Shown here one piece after another: positions 41,617 through 53,553 of a stretch of 64,000 nt of DNA. Under the pieces are notes generated by a model. That model ran no database searches. It saw nothing but the letters and a program-made list of their open reading frames with translations, and was not told where the DNA came from. The translations under genes were made by a program, and so were the position numbers. Each line of letters begins with the position of its first letter. Within the stretch, counting starts at the first letter, position 1. Origin of the DNA: Ichthyophis bannanicus (taxonomy: Eukaryota > Chordata > Amphibia > Gymnophiona > Ichthyophiidae). The stretch covers positions 587,914,438 to 587,978,437 of the forward strand of contig CM066033.1 of the NCBI GenBank assembly GCA_033557465.1, in the 5' to 3' direction.

Positions 41617-43471
41617 ATGGAAAAGCCTGCCTCAGGTTTTAAGAAGTGCACAAAATGTGGCGGTACTATCTCCGTCACAGACACCCATGACTGGTGTCTA
41701 AAATGTTTAGGTCCTGACCATTCCATAACAGATTGTGTGTCCTGTTCCATGATGTCCAAGAGGGGTCATCAGAACCGAGCTGCCAAGCTCAGTACCCTGT
41801 TTACCTCTTATGCGGCTTTGGTGGCATCGACGTCTTCCAGGGCTGCTTCTTCCTCACATGGATCTCAGGTAACTAAACATAAATCCAGCCGGTCCTCGAA
41901 GGGTAGATCTCCTAAGCATCGAGATGCCTCTGGCCTTGCCCTCGGATTCTGCACCGGCAAAATTACCCCGGCGGGAGGCTTTGGCCTCTAAAGCATCATC
42001 ATTGGGTTTCCAAGATGATCTCGATGGCGTGGCCTCAACAGATCTCTTGGTGCCATTCTCTGGGGTACTGGTGGCTTCCACCGGTGCCGACTTCCAGGCA
42101 TTGGCGGCGTCGATGGATCAGAGAATTCTGTCCATGGAACGCAGTCTGGTAGCTTTCCTTGTGGCATCGACGCCCGTGGTACCGCAACAGACTACTCCGC
42201 CGGCACTAGCATCGCCATCGGTACCGATCCTGGTACCGGTGGCATCGACATCGGCATCAGTGTCCGCTATGCTGGTACTTTGTCCTCTGAAGCCCTCCGG
42301 TACCGGTACCCCGGTACCGGTGATTCCCGATACCGATCCCGGTCGGTACGGGTATCGGGCATTGCAAGAGCATCCAGACAGATGATGCTTCGATTCCTCT
42401 GACGACTCTGAGGATTCTGAGGAGTTTGTCGATGCAGTGATGCTTCTTCCACAGGAGGAGTCCTCTCCTAAACGTAGGATGTCTCCTCCAGAGGATTTGT
42501 CTTTTCAAGACTTTATCAGAGAGGTAGCTCGGGGTCTCTCTATTACAGTGGCACCTGAATCAGAGCCCAGAGCCAAGGAGTTAGATATTTTACAATATCC
42601 TAAAACTCCTAAAGAGGCAGCTACCTTACCTATTCATGAGATTCTGTATGCTCTCATGTTGAGGATGTCGGAAGCACCTCTGACTACCTCTCCTCATTCT
42701 CGCAGGCTGGACACCATGTATCGTGTCCTTCCTTCTCCTGGTTTCCATAAAACTCAACTTCCTCACCACTCTATTGTGGTTGAGTCTGCAATGAGAAAGA
42801 TTAGAAGTGCCAAAAGACATGCCTCTAATCCTCCAGGATGTGAATGTAGAACCCTGGATGCTTCTGGAAGAAGAGTCTTCCAAGCTTCCATGCTTGCTGC
42901 GAGAATTAATTCCTATAGTCTTTACATGGGCATGTTCTTAAAAGAAGTCACTGACCATTTGCAGACTTTAAGTCCTTTTATATCTGAGGATAAAAGGCGG
43001 GAATTTCTCACTGGGCTCAAACATGCCCAGGATATCTCCAAATTCTCCAACCATGCAGCTTTCGACTCCTTTGAATGCGTAAGCAGAGCCTCAGCTATTG
43101 CCATAGGTGCACATAGGATTGCTTGGCTTCAAGCATCTGATTTGGAGATCTGGGTTCAAGATGAATTGGGAAATATCCCTTGTACAGGTGAGAACCTGTT
43201 TGGTAAGGATTGGCAAGCAAAATCCAATCAGATGGATGCTGAAAATTCTGCTTTGGATAGACTATCCAAATCTACAGCTGCTCCTGCTAAGAAAAGGTTG
43301 ATCAAGAAAACACCTTTTTCTAAAAAGGGAAGATTCTACCCTGCTTATGGTCAGCGGGCATCTTCTGCAGCTCAGTTCCCTTCCAAACGTCAGCAATCCT
43401 CCAAACAGAGCAAAGCAAAGGCTGCGAGGCCTGCTCCAGCCCAGCAACCTCAGCCCCCTCAGGACCTTTGA
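41617..43471 (+). pseudogene. DIRS-1 gag-like protein
   Basis: ATG at 41617. The N-terminus has a zinc-finger-like Cys/His set: CTKCGG, WCLKCLGPDH, DCVSC (residues 11-44). A basic Ser-rich stretch follows. The frame shifts by one near 41930-41990, then runs open (DDLDGVASTDLLVP) to a TGA at 42383, and again in the same frame from 42437 to 43471. The long C-terminal part (FIREVARGLSITV, SRASAIAIGAHRIAW, then a basic KKRLIKKTPFSKKGRF) is typical of DIRS gag. The sequence has abundant GGTACCG palindromic triplets at 42170-42340. One frameshift and one stop separate it from an intact ORF of about 615 codons. Confidence 0.8.
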
Positions 43472-43631
43472 CTTTCTGCTAGAGAACTTAGCCTTCCTGG
43501 CTCTAGAAGGACCAGAACCCTCCACCATTCCAGGAAGGTTATGTCACTTTGCTCCCAGGTGGGGGCAAATTACAGCAGAGCATTAGACACTCTCCATCAT
43601 AAGAGAGGGGTACAAGCTTCATTTTTCAAGC

Positions 43632-45394
43632 TTGCCCCCTCTCTCAAGAGTGCACCAGTTCAATTCTCCAACCTCCCTCCTCAGCCTGTTGGAGCAGGAG
43701 GTTGTCACTCTTCTTGCCCAAGCGGCCATAGAGGAAGTGCCCTTTCAACAACAGGGCACAGGGTTCTACTCCCCCTATTTTCTTATTCCAAAGAAAACAG
43801 GGGGCTTCAGACCCATCTTAGATCTCAGAGAGTTGAACAGATTCCTAGACAAAGAAAAATTCAAGATGGTTTCTCTAGGAACTCTGCTGCCATACCTTCA
43901 GAGTCAGGATTGGCTTTGTTCTCTAGATCTCAAGGATGCGTACACTCATGTTCTCATCCATCCATCTCACAGAAGGTTCCTTCGGTTCCTTTTTCAGGAA
44001 AAGCACTATCAATACAAAGTGCTCCCTTTTGGTCTGGCCTCTGCACCAAGGGTGTTCATGAAATGCACGGCAGTGGTTGCTGCTTTTCTGCGCACCCTGA
44101 GAATATTCATCTTCCCTTACCTGGACGACTGGCTCATTCGAGCTCCCACTCAATCAGAGGCCAAGACTTCTCTCACCTGCACAATGCGTATCCTTCAGTA
44201 TTTAGGGCTGGTAATAAATATCCCAAAATCCAATTTAGTCCCTACTCAGGCCCTTGCCCTTGTGGTATCCAGCAACGCCCCTATAAACTCCAGGGACTAT
44301 CTTCCCCAGGCCCGTTGCCTTCGCTTGGTGCAGTTAGTAGCAGTTTTAACTCTGCTTGAGAAGCTAACTGCTCGAGAGATGTTAGTTACTAGGCCACATG
44401 GCATCCACTGTACATGTGGTACCATATGCTCGCCTTCACATGAGAGCAACTCAGTGGACTTTATCCACCCAATGGACCCAGGCAGTAGGCTGCCTGTCAG
44501 ACAAAATAGCAAACACAAGTCGCCTCATTTTGTCTCTCCAGTGGTGGAAGTCCCCTCAAAACTTGTTGCTGGGGTCCCCCTTTCAACATCCTCTACCCCA
44601 AGCAACTCTTACAACAGATGCTTCTCCAATGGGCTGGGGAGCTCATCTTCAGGACCTCTCCACCCAGGGCATCTGGTCCCCACAGGAGACTTGTCTACAT
44701 ATCAATCTCTTGGAACTCCAGAGCAATCTTCCTTGCTCTACAAGTTTTCCACACCCTGCTCAGCCACAAGACAGTCCTTATCCACACGGACAATCAGGTA
44801 GCCATGTTCTATGTAAACAAGCAGGGAGGAACTGGCTCTCTGTCGCTTTGCAGCGAAGCTCTGCGACTGTGGGCCCTCGCCAGAGAGCATCACATTCATC
44901 TTCTGGCAGTTTATCTTCCAGGTATTCAAAACTCTTGGGCGGACAGACTCAGTCGAGTTCTGCTTCCACACGAGTGGTCCCTACATATGGACCGGGTATC
45001 CAAGATTTTTCAAATTTGGGGAACCCCAGACAAAGACCTCTTTGCAAGTCCGTGGAATGCCAAACTTCCCCGGTTCTGTTCTAGAACTCTGGCTCAGGGG
45101 GCTCAGGCAAGGGATGCTTTCCTCCTTCACTGGGGTCAAGACTTCCTGTATGCCTTTCCACCCATTCCCCTAATTCCCAAAACCCTGTTCAAGCTTCAGA
45201 GAGACAGAGGCCACATGATTCTCATAGCTCCACATTTGCCACGGCAAGTGTGGTACCCTCTGCTTCTACATCTCTCTCAAGCTCCCTCCCTAGAGTTAGG
45301 GTCTGCTCCAGACTTCCTCTCTCAGGAGGACGGAAGGTTATGTCATCCCAATCCCCAGTCTCTGCATCTCAGGGCTTGGTTGCTGAAGGCCTAG
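43632..45394 (+). pseudogene. DIRS-1 reverse transcriptase / RNase H
   Basis: RT copies the element RNA, and RNase H removes it. First frame (43632-44390): SPYFLIPKKTGGFRPILDL (residues 47-65), CSLDLKDAYTHV with the motif A Asp, LPFGLASAPRVF (131-142), and the catalytic box PYLDDWLI (162-169) with both Asp intact. The frame moves near 44395 to another (MASTVHVVPYARLHMRAT, TLTTDASPMGWGAHL with the first RNase H Asp), and near 44700 to a third (VLIHTDNQVAMFYVNKQGG, NSWADRLSR), ending at 45394. Two frameshifts thus break it. Order and motifs are those of DIRS. Confidence 0.85.
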
Positions 45395-46561
45395 ATCTCC
45401 AGGATCTTCATCTTTCTCAACAGGTGAAAGATGTTCTTTATGCTTCCATAAAACCTTCCACTAAACATTCGTATGCTTTCAAGTGGAGGAGGTTTACCAT
45501 CTGGTGTTCTGAGAAGGGTCTTAACCCCCGTGCCATACCTCCTGGAATCATTGCTGGAGTATCTCCTTCATCTGTCTAATGCAGGCCTTAAGACAAATTC
45601 AGTAAGAGTCCATTTGAGTGCTATTGCAGCTTCCCTTAGGCCTCTAAATGGACAACCTATTTCCTCTCATCCTCTTGTAGCAAGATTCATGAGAGGCCTC
45701 CTTTTAACAAAGCCTCCCATTAGACCACCCCCGGTGGCATGGGACTTAAATTTGGTTCTTGGTCAGCTTATGAAGCCGCCTTTCGAACCTTTAGCTACCA
45801 CCTCCTTGAAATACCTTTCTTGGAAAGTTATCTTTCTCATTGCTATCACATCTGCATGCCGCATCAGTGAATTGCAAGCACTAGTAGCTCATACACCTTA
45901 TGCAAGGTTCCATCATGACATGGTGGTCCTTAGGACTAATCCACACTTTATGCCTAAAGTGGTCTCGCCTTTTCACCTCAACCAGGAGGTCTACCTACCT
46001 GTCTTTTTTCGAGGACCTCATGCATCAAATGCAGAGAGGAACCTTCATACCCTGGACTGTAAAAGAGTTTTGGCCTTTTACTTACAAAGGACACAGAAAC
46101 ATAGAAAGTCTTCCCAACTCTTTGTTGCCTTTGATCCTTCTCATTTGGGACAACCAGTCTCCAAGAGAACACTTTCTAACTGGATTGCCCAGTGTATTTC
46201 TTTCGCTTATCAGAGCAAGAACCTTTCTCTGGAGGGCCATGTCACAGCTCACAATGTGAGAGCCATGGCAACTTCAATGGCTCATCTGAACTCTGTATCT
46301 ATCGAAGATATCTGTCGAGCAGCCACTCGGGCCTCGGTTCATACCTTCACAGCCCATTACTACTTGGACAAGGACGCCCGCCGGGATGCCTTGTTTGGTC
46401 AGGCTGTTCTTAAACACCTGTTCCATACTTTAATCAACTCCTACCCACCATCCCTCATGGGATGCCAGAGATCCAGGTGGAAAAGTGCAGCCCTGTTCCA
46501 GGGACACACAACTTATGGGCGCTCTCCCTGGCATCTAAAGCTAGGGAGTCCCCATATGTGA
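45343..46561 (+). pseudogene. DIRS-1 tyrosine recombinase
   Basis: It integrates the circular DNA intermediate. The N-terminal core-binding part (IKPSTKHSYAFKWRRFTIWC) is in one frame to about 45530. After a single shift the rest is open to 46561: an SAM-like region (NSVRVHLSAIAASL), the catalytic Arg in SACRISELQAL (45860), the H-x-x-R motif in HVTAHNVRAMATS (His at 46250) and the nucleophile region HTFTAHYYLDKD (Tyr at 46358 or 46361). All catalytic residues are present. The stop overlaps the internal complementary region. Confidence 0.85.
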
Positions 46562-46648
46562 AGACTCATTCCTGCTTGTTCCTGGAGATAGCACAGTTAC
46601 TTACCTGTAACAGGTGATCTCTGGGAACAGCAGGAATAAGTCTTCACA
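46553..46648. repeat. DIRS-1 internal complementary region
   Basis: 46553-46589 is complementary to the left terminus (41216-41252). 46590-46648 is complementary to the right terminus (46829-46887). Together they template the joining of the element ends. Confidence 0.9.
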
Positions 46649-46699
46649 ACCCACCCACCTCCCCTAGGAGTTGTGTCTCTCTCTCTCAGCTCTAAAACT

Positions 46700-46887
46700 C
46701 AACTGAGGAGAGACAGTTGGGAAAGGCGGGAAGGCAGCACGCAGGCGCTGTGGGATGCTCCCAAAAGCTTTCTGATTGGACGCTGGGGAGCGTTCCCGCA
46801 CAGGCTCCATCGGTACCGACGTACCATATGTGAAGACTTATTCCTGCTGTTCCCAGAGATCACCTGTTACAGGTAAGTAACTGTGCT
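46700..46887. repeat. DIRS-1 right inverted terminal repeat
   Basis: It begins CAACTGAGGAGAGACAG and ends CAGGTAAGTAACTGTGCT. It is complementary to the left repeat, plus a 27-bp extension that is found only here and, inverted, in the internal region at 46590-46616. Confidence 0.9.
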
Positions 46888-48033
46888 TTATCCACCTATT
46901 CGGGAAGAACAAGTTGATGGCTCTGATTCCGCAAGTTTTGTCTGCTCTGTGTTTGGCTGACCCTCCAGTGGCCAAGCAGGGACCACAAGCCCTCCCATAC
47001 CTACAAGGGGTTCAGAGGCCTACAACAGTCTTCCCCTTTCCGGAGGTTATCAAAACATGATCCGTTTAGAATGGAACTTGCCCGAATCGTTGGCAAAGGC
47101 GCTGAAAGTGTGTAAAAGGATATATGCTCTACCAGAAGAGGATTGCACCACATGGTTCAGCACACCGAAGGTGGATGTACAGTTTATGGCAGTCACAAAG
47201 AGGACCACCATTCCGGTGGAAAGCAGAGCTGCCTTGAAGGTCACCCTGGATTGTAAGGTGCTCTCTTCTGAAGAATCAATTTGCAGCTCCCAAGAAGACT
47301 CGCCAGTCAAAGCCTCCTCAACATCCCAACCTCAAAGATGAAAAGCAAACACACCTGCAACAGAGCTTTCATCCTGTACGCGCCATCCATTTGGAATTCC
47401 CTCCCAAACAGCTTAAGGTCCATTAACACAGTCTCCGAATTCCAAAACTTTTTTAAAACAAAAGAGATATTTACAGAATATTTTGGAAGAAACACCTGAA
47501 GAATACAAACCCCAGTCAATCATCCCTCACAAAAAAATGGATCAACGTGTATCTCCCTAAGTTCTTAATTATGCAAGCTGCATAGCTGATAAACCCCCCT
47601 TACCCTACCCTGTTCACTGTAATGTCTCTAGTTTATATGTTTTGTAAACCATTTTTTGACTTGATGATAAAGCGGTATAGAAAACCTGTAAAGTAAAATA
47701 AAATAAAATAAATATCCTAAAGTTGGCTGTGTGTGTGGGCCTGGTAACTTGAACCTTTCTCCATGGTTCCAGTCCCTCACTCCAGAGGATATTACTCCTC
47801 TGTTGGAGTTAGCCACAGCCTTTCTGTTGGGTACTATGTATGATCTTGTCTGGTGGCTAGGGATATTGCCATCTCGACAGTAATAAGGCATTGGATATGG
47901 CTTTGCCACTGCGTAGTGGACACGTCCTCCAGGACCCAGCTGACGCAGCTATCCTTTAAAGGGAAGCTTCTGTTTTGGGCGAGTCTAAACGTCATCGCCT
48001 CCCAGAAGATAGGCCAGAAGGGCCTGGGAAGCA
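46888..48033 (+). pseudogene. DIRS-2 gag, central and C-terminal parts
   Basis: After DIRS-1, the frame MIRLEWNLPESLAKALK and CKRIYALPEEDCTTWF with KVDVQFMAVTKRTTIP (47057-47225) is a DIRS gag segment. It is cut by a LINE 3' end (47325-47712) and resumes as ITPLLELATAFLLGTMYDLV (47789-47848), WIWLCHCVVDTSSRTQL and LSFKGKLLFWA (47890-47985). CR1-A copy 3 interrupts it after 48033. Frames are mixed, with stops. Confidence 0.55.
47325..47712 (+). mobile_element. L2/Rex-like LINE 3' end
   Basis: It encodes the RT C-terminal segment MKSKHTCNRAFILYAPSIWN then SLPNSLRSINTVSEFQNFFK (47338-47457) with a stop at the expected place. A 3' end with TTTTGTAAACCATTTTTTGA, GATAAAGCGGTATAGAAAAC and an AAAATA-repeat tail follows. 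The tail follows the same hairpin plan as L2-B. It is inserted in DIRS-2 gag. Confidence 0.75.
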
Positions 48034-50716
48034 TACAGGGATTCCATGTAAAAAGGGTAAGGCGATGGCAGTGGGGGTGTACTATCGACCGCCTGGCCAG
48101 ACTGAACAAATGGATGATGAAATGCTCAAAGAAATCAAGGAAGCTAACAAAAGTTACAGCGCGGTAATAATAATGGGCGATTTCAATTACCCCGGTATCG
48201 ACTGGGTCAGTGTCACGGCAGGGCATGCTAGGGAGATAAAGTTCCTAGATGACATAAATGACTGCTTCTTGGAGCAGCTGGTTCATGAACCGACCAGAGG
48301 GGAGCCATATTAGACCTAGTCCTTAATGGAACACCAGATCTAGTGCAAGAGATAAGGGTGTTGGGGGGCCACTTGGCAATAGTGATCATAGCATGATCGC
48401 CTTTGATTTAATTAGTGGAGGAGGGATAGTAAGGAAATCCACAGTACTACCTTTTAACTTTCGAAAGGGAGACTATGATAAAATGAGGAAAATAGTTAAG
48501 AAAAAACTAAAAGGAGCAGTTGCAAAGGTTAAAGACTTACATCAAGCTTGGGTGTTGTTGAAAAATACTATCTTGGATGTCCAGACTAGCTGTATTCCAC
48601 GCTTTAAGAAAAGTGGAAGGAAGTCCAAAAAACTGCCAGTATGGTTTAAAGGTGAGATCAGAGAGGCGGCTGTTGCCAAAAAAGCATCTTTCAGGAAATG
48701 GAAAAAAGAGCCAAACGATGAAACCTGGAAACAGCACAAGCACTGGCAGGTCAAATGCAAGGCATTGATAAAGCAGGCAAAGGGCGAATTTGAGAAGAAG
48801 CTTGCTGCGGAAGCAAAAATGCGAAATAAAGATTTTTTTTCAAGTACATTCGTAGCAAAAAACCTGTGAGAGAGTCAGTTGGTCCATTAGATGATAGAGG
48901 AGTTAAAGGGGCACTAAGAGGCGACATGGCGATAGCGGAGAGACTGAATTCTTTGCTTCGGTCTTTACTGAGGAAGATGTAGTGATGTTACCCATGACTG
49001 AAGTGGTATTTAAAGGTGCGGAAGAATTGAAGGAAATATCAATACATCGGGAAGATGTATTACAACTATTAGATAAACTGAAGAGTAGCAAATCACCTGG
49101 GCCAGATGGTATACATCCAAGGGTGTTGAAAGAACTGAAATATGAGATTGCAGACCTGCTATTAGTAATCTGTGAACTATTATTAAAATCATCTCTAATA
49201 CCTGAAGATTGGAGGATCGCCAATGTAACACCAATTTTTAAAAAGGGTTTGAGGGGTGATCCGGGAAACTACAGACCGGTGAGCCTCACGTCAGTACCGG
49301 GAAAAATGGTAGAAACCATCATAAAGAATAAAATTACTCAGCATGTAGATAGTCATGGCCTAATGGGAGACAGCCAACATGGCTTTAGACAAGGAAGATC
49401 TTGTCTTACTAATCTGTTATGTTTTTTTGAAGGTGTGAATAAACAGGTGAACAAAGGTGAGTCGGTTGATATTGTGTATCTGGACTTTCAGAAAGCCTTT
49501 GACAAGGTCCCTCGTCAGAGACTTTTGGCAAAACTAAAGAGTCATGGGATAGGAGGCAGTGTACTACTGTGGATCAGGAACTGGTTAAAAGATAGAAGAA
49601 GGTTGGGCTAAATGGCCAATTTTCCCAATGGAGAAATGTGAATAGTGGTGTACCCCAGGGATCTGTTCTGGGTCCGCTGCTTTTTGACATATTCATAAAT
49701 GACCTGGAAAGTGGAATAACGAGTGAGGTTATCAAATTTGCAGATGACACAAAACTTTTTAAAGAAGTTAAAACCCAAGAGGATTGTGGAAAATTGCAAG
49801 AGGATCTTGATAAATTGGAAGACTGGGCATCAAAATGGCAGATGAAATTTAATGTGGACAAGTGCAAAGTTATGCACCTAGGGAAGAACAACCCAAACTA
49901 TGGTTACACAATGCAAGGTTCCACATTAGGAACCACCACCCAGGAAAAGGATTTAGGCGTCATTGTGGATAATGTGTTAAAATCCTCGGCCCAGTGTGCA
50001 GCGGCACCCAAGAGAGCAATTAGAATGCTAGGTATCATAAGGAAAGGAATGGAAAATAAAACAAAAGATGATATTATGCCTCTATACCGTTCCATGGTGA
50101 GACCGCACCTTGGATATTGTGTGCAATTCTGGTCACCATATCTTAAAAAGGATATAGCGTTATTAGAAAAGGTTCAGAGAAGAGCCACCAAAATGGTAAA
50201 GGGGATGGAAGGATACTCCTATGAAGAAAGGCTAAAAAGGTTAGGGCTCTTTAACCTGGAAAAGAGATGGCTGAGGGGAGATATGATAGAAGTCTATAAA
50301 TTAATGAACGGAGTGGAACAGGTAAACGTAGATTGATTGTTTATGTTATCAGAATATAGAAAGACTAGGGGACATGCAATAAAGCTACATGGTCAACTAT
50401 TTAAGACTAATAAAAGAAAATATTTCTTCACTCAACGTGTAATCAAACTCTGGAATTTGTTACCGGAGGATGTAGTAAAGGCTGTTAGTGTAGCTGGGTT
50501 TAAAAAAGGTTTGAACAAGTTCCTGGAGGAAAGGTCTATAAACCATTATTAAGAAGGGACCCAGGATATCAATGCTTGACCCAGTACAAGCATTGCGGAA
50601 CCTGTGTCTTTTGGGGAAACTGCTAGGTACGTATGACCTAGATTGGCCACTGTTGGAAGCAGGATACTGGGCTTGATGGAACTTGGTCTGACCCAGTATG
50701 GCATAACTTATGTTCC
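48034..50716 (+). mobile_element. CR1-A LINE copy 3, 5'-truncated, best preserved
   Basis: It begins in the endonuclease domain (IPCKKGKAMAVGVYYRPPG at 48035) and ends at a complete CR1-A 3' end near 50716 (CTGACCCAGTATGGCATAAC). It is inserted in DIRS-2 between gag and RT. This copy is the best local reference for the family. Confidence 0.9.
48036..50552 (+). pseudogene. CR1-A ORF2: endonuclease and reverse transcriptase
   Basis: Endonuclease part: VGVYYRPPGQTEQ, IIMGDFNYPGIDWVSV (48168-48215) with the Asp/Asn pair, and FLEQLVHEPTR. RT part: PDGIHPRVLKELKYEI (49105-49152), VTPIFKKG, GNYRPVSLTSVPGKM (49264-49308), SQHGFRQGRSCLTNLL, motif A VDIVYLDFQKAFDKVP (49465-49512), [16 protein letters not shown] (49647-49694), the catalytic box KFADDTKLF intact at 49735-49761, LGVIVDNVL and MPLYRSMVRPHLGYC. 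The end is LWNLLPEDVVKAVSV to 50552. Frameshifts near 48306, 48870 and 49615 and a stop at 50334 break it. The N-terminal endonuclease is missing. Confidence 0.85.
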
Positions 50717-53553
50717 TCCTTCTTGACCTAAGCCCGTTTTTTTCCTTGTTTACATTACTCATCCAGAGAAACAGGTAGACACTGACCTGGGAAACCCTCT
50801 TCCTCATTTGGGTTTTCAGTCACACACTCGGCCCTTATGTGGGTCTCGCTGGTCCTGGGGTTCTACCTTCTCCAGAGGTTCTATCTCCCATTCAGCACAG
50901 TGACAGATTGGGGCCTATTCCAGGATGCCTCCACTGGGTGGTAGGCTGTGCCTCTTCTACCAGGAGTGGGCCCATGTCATTGAGGACCACTGAGTGCTGG
51001 ACATCATTCAACACCTATTTCTGGAATGCAGCGAGCCTATCCCAGACACCTACATTGTCTCCCCATGTAGTTTTGGCAGACAAGTGAACCGCCATCCAGA
51101 TCAAGTTGGAGAAATTACTCTGCGAGCAGTGGTGCCAGTTCTCCCTTGTCAAATATAGCAAGGGCTGATACTCCACCTACTTTCTGGTGCTAAAGAAAAA
51201 TGGTTCTTTTTGGTCAATCCTCGACCTGAAAGGCGTCAGTGCTCACCTGCACACACTATATTTCTGCATGGAAACCCTATGGTCGGTGATTGAGGTGGTA
51301 CACAATAGAGTTCCTCATGTCTCTGGATTAACTGACGCTTATATCCACATCCCAAAGATCTCGAGAATATCAACAGCATTTTCTGTCTTTTACCATGCTT
51401 GGCTCTCATTTTCAGTTTACTGCTCTTTCCTTTCACCTCTCTACTATTCAAGGATGTTCTTGAAAGTCATGGTGGTGGCCAGGCTGCTGTACTGAGTTGC
51501 CAAGGAATCTGTGTTTACCCATATTTGGACAATTGGCTTATCCAAGCTAGGTCTCTGTCGAAAGCATCTCGGATTTCGATCAGTGCGGTGCACTTCTTGG
51601 AGAGTCTTGGCTGGGTGATCAATCGAGGAAAAGGCCATTTGGTGCCTTCCCAATTGTTAGAATATTTGAGAGAATGTTTCAACAGAATCTTCCTACCCAA
51701 GGAGAGAATGAAAATGTTGTTGTAGGACCAGCTAGCAACTTTCCGATCTCAGCAGACTCCGAGCAGGCCAAGAAGCTTAATGGCAGTGGCAGTCAAGATG
51801 GTGCTGTGGGCGTGAGGCCACAAGAGGTCCTTGTTGACTCAGTAGCCTCCAAGCTGTCAGGAGTTTGAGGTCAGGTTTGCCCTCCAGCCAGAGGTGATGT
51901 CAAGCCTGGGGTGGTGGCAGCAACCACATCATCTGAGGAAGGGTGTGCTACTGGACAATCACTTGTTGCTTTTCCTGTTGATGAATGCCAGGCTATTTTA
52001 GCTGGGGAGCCTATTGTGAAAATCAAACAACTCATGGCCGTTGGAGCCTGCAAGAGGCAGCATGGCCCATCAACCATTCGCCTAGCTCTTGTGAACTTCT
52101 AGATGCTAGTCAAGGGCAGAGTGGTCCGGGTGTGCTTGGACATTTGCCATGGAGGTGGTGTATGTCACTCGGCAAGGGGGCATGAAGAGTCCTAGAGTGG
52201 CCCTGGAGATGACTCTCCTGAGTGGAAAGGAACTTTCTAGTTCTAGGAGTGGACAACATGGAGGTGGACTTTCTCGGTCACCACTCCCTCTATTCCAGGG
52301 AATGGTAGCTCAGTCAGGTGGCATTTCAGCATATTCTGCACCTCTGGGGCTGTCCCAAGATGGACCTTATGGTGATCCAATCCGATGCCAAAGCACACAG
52401 ATTCTTCATTCATCACTGGGAAGCAGGCTCTGAGAGTGTCGCTGTCCTAGTTCAGCCATGGCCAAAGCACTGCTGACTGTATGCATTTTCCTCCATGGCC
52501 ACTTGTGGGGCGTGTGTTTTGACACACAGAGTGGCATCCAAGCTGAATTTTCCTAGTGTTGACAGACAAGCCATGGAGGCCGTGGTTCGGAGACCCGATA
52601 TAACTCCTGTAGGAACCTCTTCTATGACTGCATCCAGCTTGGGGGCTGTAATGTCATGGGCTGGTCCTTCTGGATGACACAGGTCCCTTCTTGCTTACGG
52701 CTTGGCTCTTAAGAGATGTCGCATAACATTTAAAGGCTATTCTCCTGCAGTTTTTTCTGTGCTCCTCCAAGTTGAGGAGAGATTCTACCAGTTTGACCTA
52801 TGGTGTCTTTTCTAGCAGTGGTGCCATGCACATCATGCTGGGCCCGATATGGCAGACTTGCCGACCCTGCTTGTCTTCCTTCAGAATGGCTTGGACAAAG
52901 GACTTTCCCTTAGCTCCCTGAAGGTTCAGGTTGCAGCTCTGTCCTGCTTTAGAGGACTGGTGGCAGGGTGATCTATAGCCTGCATCCAGATGTTTCCTGT
53001 TTTCTTCAGGGGGTTTGAGACCTTTTGTCTTTCTCTGTGTTCGATTGTTCCCTCGTGGAATCTCTGCCTAGTGCTCCAAGCCTTGATTTCACAGCCCTTT
53101 AGCCCATTTCAAGGGCTCATGATTAAAGATTTGACTCTTAAGACTGTCTTCTTGGTTGCAGCGTGCTCGGCAAGATGTATTTCTGAAGTACAGGCATTTA
53201 TCATACAGAGACCCTTAATTATCCTTCTCGGAGGAGGCCATATGCATTTGGTCTGTCCCTTCCTTTTTCCCCAAGGTAGTATCTTCCTTCATTTGATTCA
53301 CATGGGTTTGTCTCCCCTCCTTTTCAAAGGACAAGTGCCATGGGAAGGATAAGGACCTTCACCTGGTCGATGTCCAGAGACAGCTTCTCCGGAGCTTGAA
53401 GATTACTAAGCCCTTTCGCAAGTCAGACCATCTGTTCATCCTGTTTGCGGACCAATGTAAGGGAGATGCGGTGGCTAAGTCTACCTTGGGGCTCTAGATC
53501 AAGGAGGCCATTGCTTCACCATATCCATTGCGGAACCAGCTGGTTGCAGAGGG
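50717..53553 (+). pseudogene. DIRS-2 reverse transcriptase/RNase H and tyrosine recombinase
   Basis: RT pieces: YSTYFLVLKKNGSFWSILDL (51170-51230), GLTDAYIHIPK with motif A Asp (51325-51360), and the catalytic box as VYPYLDNWLIQA (51512-51547), where the second Asp is Asn. LGWVINRGKGHLVPSQLL follows. RNase H pieces: VVYVTRQGG (52154-52180) and a NFLADFLSR-like segment near 52260. Recombinase pieces: LPTLLVFLQNGLDKGLSLSS (52858-52917), PSWNLCLVLQAL, LTLKTVFLVAACSARCISE with the first catalytic Arg (53133-53190). The C-terminal His-Arg and Tyr motifs are not seen before L2-D begins. Many stops. Confidence 0.7.

Larger units (their letters stand above)
41216..46887 (+). mobile_element. DIRS-1 retrotransposon, near complete (5.67 kb)
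   Basis: The element has all DIRS hallmarks: inverted terminal repeats (41216-41377 and 46700-46887, the right one 27 bp longer), gag, RT/RNase H, tyrosine recombinase and an internal complementary region (46553-46648). That region is complementary to the right end followed by the left end, as in a circular intermediate. DIRS elements insert by recombinase without target duplications, which fits the clean flanks in DIRS-2 gag. Only a few frameshifts and stops break the coding frames, so this copy is young. Confidence 0.9.
39546..53553 (+). mobile_element. DIRS-2 retrotransposon, decayed and split by four insertions
   Basis: Made of 39546-40462, 41131-41215, 46888-47324, 47713-48033 and 50717-53553. 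Interrupting elements are L2-C, DIRS-1, a LINE 3' end and CR1-A copy 3. The left edge (GGTTGTATCCCACTACGAGC then AGATATGGAGACAG) resembles the start of DIRS-3 at 59739. It holds remnants of gag, RT/RNase H and tyrosine recombinase in the order typical of DIRS. All frames are broken and the right terminus is not identified. Confidence 0.75.

Noticed and set aside
43541..44359. 272-codon plus-strand frame overlapping DIRS-1 RT
   Set aside because: It is a second frame over clear RT motifs. The conserved residues (YLDD and others) are in the other frame.
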